From: Butyricicoccus sp.
GTDB lineage: Bacteria; Bacillota; Clostridia; Oscillospirales; Butyricicoccaceae
Length of the DNA stretch: 42,551 bases
NCBI GenBank assembly: GCA_031293105.1
Contig: JAUMSA010000091.1
Span: 1 to 42,551, forward strand
Reading direction: 5' to 3'
Shown: one piece after another, positions 30,135-37,710 of the stretch
Position numbering within the stretch: position 1 is the first letter of the stretch
Layout of the letters: every line of letters starts with the position of its first letter
Program-made: the position numbers and the translations under genes
The notes under the pieces: generated by a model
What the model was told of the DNA's origin: nothing
Database searches by the model: none
What the model saw: only the letters and a program-made list of their open reading frames with translations

Positions 30135-31535
30135 ATGTTAGATGCAATGCAAAATATATTCAATGCGTTTGGTGCGATTGTATTTGTGCCAATCATCCTG
30201 TTCATTGTGGCAAAATGCATGGGCGTGCCCAGCAAAAAAGCAATCGACTGTGCGATTCTTTCGGCCATCGGCCTGGAAGGGTTTACGCTGATTATCAATT
30301 CGTACTCCGGAATCATTAGCCCCATCATTGAACAAATGGTAGAAACCACGGGCGTCAGCCTGGAAATCGTGGACATCGGCTGGCAGGCTACCTCGGTGGT
30401 GGCGTATTCAACGACCATTGGCGTCATTTTCTTTGCCATTGCAATTGTCTTGCAGCTTGTCCTGTATTTCTGTAAGTTTACCAATGTCTTTATGGTCAGT
30501 GATTTGTGGAACAACTATGGCTTTATGGTTTGGGGCTCCATGTTGTATCTGCTGACCCATAACATCTTCCTGGCGTTCCTTCTGATGATTGTTCAGAACC
30601 TGTATTGCCTGCTGTTTTCCGAAGTGCTCGCCAAACGGTTTTCGACATATTATGGCTATCCCAACTGCTGCATGAGTGTGCCGATGCACATGGATGCGGT
30701 CCCGTTTGCGATTGTGATGAATTTCCTGCTCAATAAACTGGGCTTCCATAAGATCAAGGCCAGCCCCAAGGCATTGGCGGATAAGGCCGGTATGCTGGCA
30801 GACCCCAAGGTCATTGGCATGATCTTAGGCGCTATTATTGCGATCATCAGCTATTCGGGAAGTTTGGGCGAACTGGGAAGCTGGGGTGCAATTGCGACCT
30901 GTGCGATTGCCACATCGGCGATTATGACCATTTTCCCCAAAGTCGCCGGTATCTTTGCTTCGGCTTTTACACCCCTCTCTTCGGCATATGCCAAAAAAGC
31001 TGCCGCAAGCGGCAAGGGACGCACCTGGTATATTGCTATTAACGATGCGGTCGCCTATGGCGAAACGGCAACCCTGACCACCGGCATTATCTTAATGCCG
31101 ATTCTGCTGGTCATCGCGTTCATTCTGCCCGGCAACAAGTTTTTGCCGCTGGTTGATTTATGCGCCATTCCGTACATGATCGAAGTATTTATTTGCGTCA
31201 CCAATGGCAACATTGTCAAGAGCACCATTTGCGGCACCATCTGGTATACCATCGGTCTTCTGTGCATCACCGCAGTATCCCCCTATTTTACCCAGGTCGC
31301 GGCATCGGTCGGTGTTGAGATGGCCATTGCGGGTACATTGGTGGCAAGCTTTGGTGTTATGGGACGTCCGCTGAACTGCCTGTCGTTCTTGGCGTTCCTC
31401 AGCGGCAATCCAGTCATCATTGGTGGTGTCATTGTCCTATATGTCATCCTATATGTGGCCTTTAAATGCAAAGGGCAAGTTCTGGTCGACTACATGGAAA
31501 ACTGCAACGAAATTCCCCAGACGGGCAGAGCTTGA
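30135..31535 (+). CDS. PTS sugar transporter subunit IIC (galactitol type)
   Basis: A 466-residue membrane protein with ten or more helices and the typical galactitol EIIC opening (FNAFGAIVFVPIILFIVAK). The GAT family takes galactitol, arabitol, ribitol and similar polyols. With EIIA and EIIB it forms the full permease. The specific substrate cannot be told from sequence; the aldolase and dehydrogenases that follow suggest a polyol or deoxy-sugar phosphate. Confidence 0.9.
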   Translation: MLDAMQNIFNAFGAIVFVPIILFIVAKCMGVPSKKAIDCAILSAIGLEGFTLIINSYSGIISPIIEQMVETTGVSLEIVDIGWQATSVVAYSTTIGVIFFAIAIVLQLVLYFCKFTNVFMVSDLWNNYGFMVWGSMLYLLTHNIFLAFLLMIVQNLYCLLFSEVLAKRFSTYYGYPNCCMSVPMHMDAVPFAIVMNFLLNKLGFHKIKASPKALADKAGMLADPKVIGMILGAIIAIISYSGSLGELGSWGAIATCAIATSAIMTIFPKVAGIFASAFTPLSSAYAKKAAASGKGRTWYIAINDAVAYGETATLTTGIILMPILLVIAFILPGNKFLPLVDLCAIPYMIEVFICVTNGNIVKSTICGTIWYTIGLLCITAVSPYFTQVAASVGVEMAIAGTLVASFGVMGRPLNCLSFLAFLSGNPVIIGGVIVLYVILYVAFKCKGQVLVDYMENCNEIPQTGRA

Positions 31536-31563
31536 AAATTTTTAGACAAAGGGAGGAAGTTAG

Positions 31564-32652
31564 ATGTTGGATACACTTATCCAGAACAAGCAGAACGTTC
31601 TGGTGGTTGGCGATGTGTTTGTATCGTGCGAAACCATGGCGGATGCTGTCCGGCAGTCAGCCATTCCGGTGGGACAAATGCACACGGTTTTTTGGGGCGA
31701 GCATTCGGTGGAGTCCTTCTCGCAAAAGCAGGTCAATATCGAGAAAAATGGACCGGATGCCGAGCCGTATCCGGCTGAGATCGATGCTTGCATTCAGGAT
31801 GTCCATGTGTTGATGACGCATTTTGCTCCCATTCCGGGGCGCCTGATCGAAAAAGCCAAAAATCTGCGCTGTATCCTGACCTGCCGCGGCGGATTGGAAC
31901 ACATCGATGTGCAGGCCGCCAGTGCGCGCAATATTCCAGTAATCAACGTCATCCGCAACGCCGAACCGGTGGCTGATTTTACATTGGGCCTGATCCTGGC
32001 GCTCACGCGCAACATTGCCACCGCCCATACCAAATTGATCGCAGGGGAATGGTCCAAGTCTTATCCCAATTATGAGTATACGACCACGCTCAGCAATCTG
32101 ACGATTGGTCTGGCTGGACTGGGGAATGTAGGATTGGAAATTGCCAAGCGGCTGAAAGCCCTTGGGGGCAAGACCTTGGGATTTGATGAGTATGTAACGC
32201 AGGAGCGGCTGGAGAAGAACGGATTGGGCGATCTGGTACGGGTAGACCGGCTAGAGGACTTGTTTAAAACAGCCGATGTTATCAGTTTGCACCTGCGCCT
32301 GACCGAAGAAACACGGGGGATGATCGACCGGCGGTATTTCAGCCTGATGAAGCCAAGCAGTTATTTTATCAATACCTCGCGCGGCGGACTCGTCAAGCAG
32401 GCCGACCTAATCGAAACGCTGCGCGCTCACCGGATTGCCGGGGCAGCGCTGGATGTGTTCGAAAAAGAGCCGGTGACGCGGGAAAGTGGCTTTGTAGGGT
32501 TGGATAATATCATCGTCACCCCGCACATTGCCGGGGACACGGTCAGCGCTGTCCCCAAATCCCCTTATCTGCTCATGCGGGAATTTGACAATATGTGCCG
32601 GACCGATAATCCGGAACGGATGGTCAATTTTAAAAATATCCGGCTTAACTGA
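31564..32652 (+). CDS. D-isomer specific 2-hydroxyacid dehydrogenase family protein
   Basis: A 362-residue protein. The NAD-binding motif GLGNVG lies about mid-protein (LAGLGNVGLEIAKRL). The catalytic Arg is likely in NTSRGGLVK or near LTCRGGLEHIDV, and the His in TPHIAGDT. The arrangement is that of phosphoglycerate and glycerate dehydrogenase relatives. It would oxidise a hydroxyacid or reduce a keto acid arising from the imported substrate. The ribosome site is GGGAGG. Confidence 0.88.
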   Translation: MLDTLIQNKQNVLVVGDVFVSCETMADAVRQSAIPVGQMHTVFWGEHSVESFSQKQVNIEKNGPDAEPYPAEIDACIQDVHVLMTHFAPIPGRLIEKAKNLRCILTCRGGLEHIDVQAASARNIPVINVIRNAEPVADFTLGLILALTRNIATAHTKLIAGEWSKSYPNYEYTTTLSNLTIGLAGLGNVGLEIAKRLKALGGKTLGFDEYVTQERLEKNGLGDLVRVDRLEDLFKTADVISLHLRLTEETRGMIDRRYFSLMKPSSYFINTSRGGLVKQADLIETLRAHRIAGAALDVFEKEPVTRESGFVGLDNIIVTPHIAGDTVSAVPKSPYLLMREFDNMCRTDNPERMVNFKNIRLN

Positions 32653-32683
32653 CCGGAAAATCGAGAAAAGGAAGGATACAATT

Positions 32684-33331
32684 ATGAAATACCAAGAGAT
32701 CCGAGAAAAAGTCCTGGCAGCAGCACAGCAGGCCAATGCGATGGGGCTCATCCATGGTACCTGCGGCAATATTTCGATGCGTGACGCTACCGACGATGTC
32801 GTTGCGATCACCCCGAGCAATATGCCCTATGATTCGTTGAAGCCGGAAGATATCACGGTGATTGACCTGCACGGCAACATCGTGGATGGCGCCTATATTC
32901 CGTCGTCTGAGACTCCGATGCATACCGCGGTTTATCGCGCACGGCCGGATATCCGGGCGATCGTACATACCCATTCGCTGTATGCGACCGTGATGTCCAT
33001 GCGGCTGGCTGACTTGGACCGGGCTACCGTGCCGTCGAATATGTACTACCCCATCCATACGGCACCGTTTGCCATGCCGGGTTCGCAGGAATTGGCCGAT
33101 GCCGCCGTTCAGGCACTGGGAAAGCAAGGGGACGTCACCCTGCTGCAAAATCATGGCCTGCTGGCCACGGGGCCGGATATGGAAGCAGCGATGAACTGCG
33201 CAGTTTATGTGGAAGAGGATGCACAGGTCGGTTACTATGCGGCGCTGCTCGGCGTCCCGGCCAGTCGGTATATCCCGGAAGAGGCGGTGCAAAAGATTCG
33301 TGCCACGGCACTGTCCGGCCGTGCGGTATAA
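32684..33331 (+). CDS. Class II aldolase/adducin family protein
   Basis: A 215-residue zinc aldolase of the fuculose-phosphate aldolase/ribulose-phosphate epimerase type. The acid/base Glu is in SSETPMH; zinc ligands are the two His of VHTHSLY and the His of LQNHGLLA. Length is typical. The start at 32684 has AAGGAAGG upstream; the longer frame from 32528 overlaps the previous gene. It likely splits a sugar 1-phosphate into dihydroxyacetone phosphate and an aldehyde, which the next enzyme can reduce. Epimerase activity remains possible. Confidence 0.88.
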   Translation: MKYQEIREKVLAAAQQANAMGLIHGTCGNISMRDATDDVVAITPSNMPYDSLKPEDITVIDLHGNIVDGAYIPSSETPMHTAVYRARPDIRAIVHTHSLYATVMSMRLADLDRATVPSNMYYPIHTAPFAMPGSQELADAAVQALGKQGDVTLLQNHGLLATGPDMEAAMNCAVYVEEDAQVGYYAALLGVPASRYIPEEAVQKIRATALSGRAV

Positions 33332-33340
33332 GGGGTGCTG

Positions 33341-34528
33341 ATGATGCTGAATTTTCAATTTTGCTTCCCGACACAGGTGATTTTTGGAGCCGGTGAATTT
33401 GCAAAACTGGGCGATGAGGTTGCAAAATATGGCCATCGCGCCCTATTGGTTGAGCAGCCGGGTCCGTTGGAGAAAAATGGCCTGTTTGCACGCGGCGTAC
33501 ATTTGATGGAGCAGGCGGGTGTAGCTGTATGTGAATTGTCGGGCGTGGAGAGCAATCCTCGTTTGACCAAGATCGAAGAAGGCATTCGACTGGTACGTGA
33601 CAATGCTCTGGAAGTCATTGTTGCCATTGGCGGCGGCAGTACGATCGATACCGCTAAGGCCATCGCCCTTGGCGCTGCCGACCCGACCGGTGGGGACGTG
33701 TGGGACTTCTTTGCCGGCGTACGGCCGGTGGAGCAGACTTTGCCTGTGGTTGCGGTATCTACCATTTCTGCAACCGGAGCCGAAACCAGTTGTCACTGCG
33801 TAGTGACCAACAACCGGGCGTCCGACCATACGGCCTGGAAAAAATGGGCGGTGCATAACACGGTTTTATGTCCCAAAACGGCGATCATCGATCCCGAGCT
33901 GCTTGTATCCGTCCCTGCGCGGTTGACGGCAGGCGGAATGGCAGATACCATCTCTCATATTATTGAGGGATATTTTGACGGGGTGGATGGCAATCCGATC
34001 TCGGACGCCATTGGCGAAGGCATTGTGCGAACCGTCCTCGAAAGCGATGGGGTGCTGGAGCATCCGGAAGATGTGAATTTGCGCGCACAGATTGCCTGGG
34101 CTTCTACGCTGGCGATGGGCGGTATTCAGGATTGTGGCCGTCTGAACGCTGGCTGGCCGGCCCATTGGATTCAGCATGCCATTGGCGCGCTGACCGATTC
34201 ATCCCATGGAGAGGGCTTGGCAGTCATCAATCCGGCCTGGCTGGACTTTATCAATGCGGAGAACCCTAAGAAATTTGTACAGTTTACCGAACGTATTTTT
34301 GGTTTGGAACGTCCACAAGGTATGACCGATGTGGAATATGGACAGATGGGTCTGGATGAACTGCGTAACCGTTTCCGGGCCTGGGGGCTGCCGACCTGCT
34401 TACAGGAGCTGGGTGTGACACGGGATATGTTCCCAGTTATCATTGAGAGCATTTTGCACAATAACGAATCATTCCAATTTACCCGCGATCAGATCGAGCG
34501 AGTGCTGGAACGGTGCTATGGATCATAA
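33341..34528 (+). CDS. Iron-containing alcohol dehydrogenase
   Basis: A 395-residue group III alcohol dehydrogenase. The NAD motif is GGGSTIDTAK. Metal ligands match the family Asp-His-His-His set: Asp and His in MADTISHIIE, His in WIQHAIG and His in DSSHGEG. The family includes lactaldehyde reductase and butanol dehydrogenases. Placed after the aldolase, it probably reduces the released aldehyde. ATG codons at 33341 and 33344 are both possible, with TAAGGGG upstream. Confidence 0.9.
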   Translation: MMLNFQFCFPTQVIFGAGEFAKLGDEVAKYGHRALLVEQPGPLEKNGLFARGVHLMEQAGVAVCELSGVESNPRLTKIEEGIRLVRDNALEVIVAIGGGSTIDTAKAIALGAADPTGGDVWDFFAGVRPVEQTLPVVAVSTISATGAETSCHCVVTNNRASDHTAWKKWAVHNTVLCPKTAIIDPELLVSVPARLTAGGMADTISHIIEGYFDGVDGNPISDAIGEGIVRTVLESDGVLEHPEDVNLRAQIAWASTLAMGGIQDCGRLNAGWPAHWIQHAIGALTDSSHGEGLAVINPAWLDFINAENPKKFVQFTERIFGLERPQGMTDVEYGQMGLDELRNRFRAWGLPTCLQELGVTRDMFPVIIESILHNNESFQFTRDQIERVLERCYGS

Positions 34529-34547
34529 AACATAAGGAGGGAGCACA

Positions 34548-34883
34548 GTGCCGCAAAAAGATTGGATGATGTTGGTGGCTTTGGTCGTCACCGTGATTCT
34601 GACACAAATGATGCGCTGCCATAAACAGCAGTTTTACACCCCCATCGCACAAAACCCAAGAATGGAAGGGCATGTGCTCAATCGTAAGTATCAATTCTAT
34701 ATGAAACCAGGGATAAACTACAGAAAAATTAATCAATGGTATCTTACGGCATCGACAGGCGCATTCTTAGCAGCTGTTGGCATTGCAATTGCGATCGGAT
34801 ACTTGGCTGGTATTGCGGCATTTCTGGTATTCTATCCCCTAACATATGTACTAGCAACCAAAATAATCGTGCATGTGAGCTGA
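34548..34883 (+). CDS. Small membrane protein of unknown function
   Basis: A 111-residue protein with a GTG start set by TAAGGAGGGA. It has one N-terminal hydrophobic helix, a polar, tyrosine-rich middle (about 25-62) and two close hydrophobic segments near the C-terminus. It follows the alcohol dehydrogenase by 19 bases and precedes the operon terminator. I recognise no family. It could assist the EIIC permease or act on its own. Confidence 0.65.
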   Translation: MPQKDWMMLVALVVTVILTQMMRCHKQQFYTPIAQNPRMEGHVLNRKYQFYMKPGINYRKINQWYLTASTGAFLAAVGIAIAIGYLAGIAAFLVFYPLTYVLATKIIVHVS

Positions 34884-34894
34884 AAATTTTTATC

Positions 34895-35331
34895 TCAATA
34901 AACAAAACGCAAGCAAAATAAAAAGTTTTGCTTGCGTTTTTCCTTCAAATTTTTGATCTGCTCCGAGATATCCCGCTGGCTCATGCCACAGGCATAAAGG
35001 CATAGGATTTTCTCCTCTATACCGTCGGCATTGCGATTGTACTTGCCGATGATCTGCGGCTCATATTCGCCGTTGCGATCTCGAGGGACCTTCACTTCCA
35101 CCTCGCCTAATTGGGTTTCTACGGTCTTTTTCGAGTAGCCATTGCGGTAATTCCGCTTCCCGGTTTCGACAGCCGATTCCGACTGGCGTTGACTCTTTTC
35201 GTAACCCAACTGCGCTTCCAGTTCGCTCTCCATCACTTGCTGGAGCACATCCCGAAACATCTCTTTCATGGCAGTCATGATCTCTGTGGTGCTGTTAACG
35301 CTTTCAGCAGCTCATACGGGGTCTTTTCCAT
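34895..35331 (-). pseudogene. IS256 family (mutator) transposase remnant
   Basis: The N-terminal part of an IS256 transposase. It starts at 35331 (MEKTPYELLKALT), shifts frame near 35275-35290, and continues from 35278 in a 127-codon frame with the typical FRDVLQQVMESELEAQLGY, KVPRDRNGEYEPQII and CGMSQRDI. It then breaks off at a terminator sequence before any catalytic Asp or Glu. It is clearly inactive. The start-side terminal sequence of the element (CAGAGACCCCCTAAAATTTT on the minus strand) is at 35411-35430; the other end is missing. Confidence 0.85.
34904..34941. terminator. Bidirectional terminator of the PTS operon
   Basis: A 15-bp perfect AT-flanked stem (AAAACGCAAGCAAAA) with a 7-base loop lies 20 bases after the last gene of the PTS operon. 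It forms the new end of the truncated IS256 remnant on the other strand. Confidence 0.85.
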
Positions 35332-35456
35332 ACTAAAACATCCTTTCCATCGCTCTCTGGTTTCTGTTCCCATTCTTGACGGAAAGGATGCCTGTTATTC
35401 ACTTTTACACAAAATTTTAGGGGGTCTCTGTTTTTCAGCTGCGGTGAGCTGTTCGT

Positions 35457-36173
35457 TCATCCGCGGCCGATGAAATATGGATACATCGCTACAAAGGTAT
35501 CCTGCGCGGATAGACAGGTATCCATGAGATACCCTTTTTCTCTGGGATACTCTTGCAATCCTCGATAGTAGAAGGCTTTGTGCTGCTCGTCTAGGATAAA
35601 CGGCATGATGCCATATTTCAGACATTCCCGAAACAGAATCAGCCGTCCGACACGCCCGTTTCCGTCTTGAAACGGATGGATAGCTTCAAACCTAGCGTGA
35701 AAATCAATGATATCCTCGACCTTGACCGCCGAAAGCGCATGATACTGTTTTAATAGTTTCCGAAGTTCCGGCTCTACGTTCTCCGGCCGAACCGTTTCCC
35801 GGCCGCCGACCTCGTTTGGCAGCGCTTTAAAATCCCCGACACGAAACCAGCGTTTCCGCTCATCGGAAGTCCCTCGTTTCAAAATCGCATGGAATTGTTT
35901 GATGAGATTCATGGAAAGATCTTCTTCCGCGTGCTCCAGCATAAAGTCAAACGCCGCAAAGTGATTTTGCGTTTGGACGATATCATCGACATACAAGACC
36001 GTATGCTCGGCCAAAATGGTGTGCGTCTCAAACATCTGCCGGGTCTGTTCTTCGGTCAGATGGCTGCCCTCTATGCGGTTGGAATGATAGGCCATCCGAA
36101 TCTGCACCTCGGAATACAAGCGTAGATTCTTTTCTTTTTGTTCGCGCAGGATGTGCAAACATTCTCGTTCCAT
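35457..36173 (-). CDS. Fic family protein, toxin-like, paired with a Phd antitoxin
   Basis: A 238-residue Fic protein. The catalytic motif HPFQDGNGRVGR begins at His166. The inhibitory motif SNRIEG (Ser31 to Gly36) lies N-terminal, so this protein can inhibit itself (class II). It begins 13 bases after a Phd/YefM antitoxin gene, with AGAGGGAG as ribosome site. Doc toxins paired with Phd normally have no inhibitory helix, so having both is unusual. It may be an AMP transferase with a DNA-binding partner for regulation. The target is unknown. Confidence 0.88.
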   Translation of the reverse strand: MERECLHILREQKEKNLRLYSEVQIRMAYHSNRIEGSHLTEEQTRQMFETHTILAEHTVLYVDDIVQTQNHFAAFDFMLEHAEEDLSMNLIKQFHAILKRGTSDERKRWFRVGDFKALPNEVGGRETVRPENVEPELRKLLKQYHALSAVKVEDIIDFHARFEAIHPFQDGNGRVGRLILFRECLKYGIMPFILDEQHKAFYYRGLQEYPREKGYLMDTCLSAQDTFVAMYPYFIGRG

Positions 36174-36186
36174 TTGAAACTCCCTC

Positions 36187-36462
36187 TTATTCGCCTTGGA
36201 TCTTAGCCCGCAGGGTTTTCATCACTTCCTCGGACGAATAGCGCAGATCGGTCCGTTCGGCTTCGCGCTCGGCCTCTTGCAGTTTGCAATATACTTCGGT
36301 CTCAAATTGCAGATTTTCAAATGCTTCCATACTCAAAATGACCAAATCTTCGCATCCGTTCTTGGTCAAAAAAATGGGTTGATTGGTTGCATGTGCGGTC
36401 TCGGAAATTTCCGCAAGATGGTCTTGCAAATCCGAAACCGGACGAACGATCTTCATATTCAT
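36187..36462 (-). CDS. Phd/YefM type II antitoxin
   Basis: A 91-residue antitoxin. The N-terminus (MKIVRPVSDLQDHLAEISETAH) and QPIFLTKNGCEDLVILSMEAFENL are Phd/YefM landmarks, followed by a long acidic helix that would wrap the toxin. Starts at 36462 and 36456 are both possible. Such proteins bind their own promoter; the AT-rich dyad GTATGATACAATAC just upstream is a candidate site. It is co-transcribed with the Fic gene. Confidence 0.88.
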   Translation of the reverse strand: MNMKIVRPVSDLQDHLAEISETAHATNQPIFLTKNGCEDLVILSMEAFENLQFETEVYCKLQEAEREAERTDLRYSSEEVMKTLRAKIQGE

Positions 36463-36481
36463 CCACTCCCTGATTGTATTG

Positions 36482-36655
36482 TATCATACTTCCGATGCGG
36501 CATCCAAGCGGCAAATCGTGGGGATTGCCGGGCTGCGTTTTTCGCGTTCCCCGAAGTTTTTTGCAAAACCATTTTTTGTAAAATGGCGAAGTGTATATAC
36601 ACTTCCTATGCTTGCTATCCCGCTTTCGCTTCCGAAAGGCGGAAGCAAAAAAATC
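36482..36655. repeat. 174-bp direct repeat, copy A
   Basis: It aligns without gaps to 37487-37660 with about 15 differences (roughly 91 percent identity by eye). Inside are the perfect palindrome AAGTGTATATACACTT (36589-36604), a CCATTTT/AAAATGG hairpin and a GCTTCCG/CGGAAGC hairpin. Its left edge forms part of the upstream region of the Phd gene. It shows no insertion-sequence protein. Confidence 0.85.
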
Positions 36656-36782
36656 AAAAATCCCACGCCGCCGGGCAGTGACCAAAAGAGTATCTCGCTC
36701 TTTTGGATTTAAGCGTCTGGCACAAACTCCAGTTTCAGCTGCAAGGTTTTGACCAAGGGATTGGCTGTTTATAAACGGATAA

Positions 36783-36861
36783 GACAAGGCCCGGCGCAGG
36801 AATAATCGATTCTGCGCCGGGCCTTGAATCCTTGCGGGGCATGAAGCAAAGTCGATCGTCT
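36783..36861. repeat. Dispersed hairpin repeat, copy 2
   Basis: The same 15-bp stem as at 20990 (here 36785-36799 and 36812-36826) with loop GAATAATCGATT, followed by the conserved tail ending GCAAAGTCGATCGTCT at 36861. The hairpin lies 40 bases after the flavodoxin-like gene's stop codon, so it may also end that transcript. Confidence 0.75.
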
Positions 36862-36865
36862 TTCC

Positions 36866-37399
36866 TTACACCTGGCATCCCATTTGATACGCGATGTCCA
36901 AGACAGGCGTCTGGCTCACCTTGCCCGCCTCCATGATATGGGTTGCATAAATACGTCCCTTGATCTCAAAATGCTCGAGATGCTCGACAAAGCCGTCCAA
37001 GTCGCCGATCGAACGTTTTACAATTTCTTCGTCCAACCCGGCGGACACAATATAATACACTTCCTTTTGGCCTAAGTGCTGCCAAATCGGATAAGTCCGA
37101 TCGATAAAAGTCTTCATCTGCGCGCAGACGCCATAAAAGTATACCGGGGTTGCCAAGACCAAAACATCCGCTTTTTGGTACTGCTCCAAAATTTCCTGCA
37201 TATCGTCTTTTTGGATACAGACACCGTTGTTTCTCATGCAATAATCGCACGCTTTGCAATACCCGATGTTCTTGTCCGCCAATCGGATCAGCTTCACTGC
37301 GTTGCCGTTTTCTTCGGCGCCCCGCTGAAACGCCTCGCACAACTTCTGCGAGTTTCCGTTTTTTCTGGGGCTGGAAGAAAGAATCAATATGTTTTTCAT
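36866..37399 (-). CDS. Flavodoxin-like NAD(P)H-dependent FMN oxidoreductase
   Basis: A 177-residue flavodoxin-fold protein of the iron-sulfur-flavoprotein/NADPH-dependent FMN reductase group. The FMN phosphate loop is SSSPRKNGNS at 8-17, and the motif ATPVYFYGVCAQMKTFIDR is conserved in the family. The cysteines in YCKACDYCMRNNGVC could bind an iron-sulfur cluster. It has an AAGGAGA ribosome site. It lies alone between the two 174-bp repeats. A role in redox balance or quinone reduction is the usual guess. Confidence 0.85.
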   Translation of the reverse strand: MKNILILSSSPRKNGNSQKLCEAFQRGAEENGNAVKLIRLADKNIGYCKACDYCMRNNGVCIQKDDMQEILEQYQKADVLVLATPVYFYGVCAQMKTFIDRTYPIWQHLGQKEVYYIVSAGLDEEIVKRSIGDLDGFVEHLEHFEIKGRIYATHIMEAGKVSQTPVLDIAYQMGCQV

Positions 37400-37486
37400 T
37401 CGATGTTTCTCCTTGTCCGCTTTCGGTATGTCGCTTCCATTTAGTTTATCACGATCGAGTATCCAGGAAAACAGCTACCGTCATTT

Positions 37487-37660
37487 TATCATACTTTCGA
37501 TGCGGCATCCAAGCGGCAAATCGTGAGGATTACCGGGCTACGTTTTTGGCGTTCCCCGCATTTTTTTGCAAAACCATTTTTTGCAAAATGGGCAAGTGTC
37601 TAGACACTTATTATGCTTGCTATCCCGCTTTCGCTTCCGAAAAGCGGAAGCAAAAAAATC
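37487..37660. repeat. 174-bp direct repeat, copy B
   Basis: The partner of 36482-36655, in the same direction and 1005 bases away. The internal palindrome is AAGTGTCTAGACACTT (37594-37609): compared with copy A, two symmetrical positions have changed and the palindrome stays perfect. The gene-free stretch 37400-37710 holds nothing else that I can identify. Confidence 0.85.
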
Positions 37661-37710
37661 CCAAACTACCGGGTAGCCCTGATGCGGCACAGGCAAATTT
37701 CACCGATGTT

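Noticed and set aside
36383..36712. Open frames through repeat A on both strands, with similar peptides from repeat B
   Set aside because: The similarity comes from the DNA repeat. The compensatory palindrome change and T runs point to a noncoding element, not to a repeated small protein.
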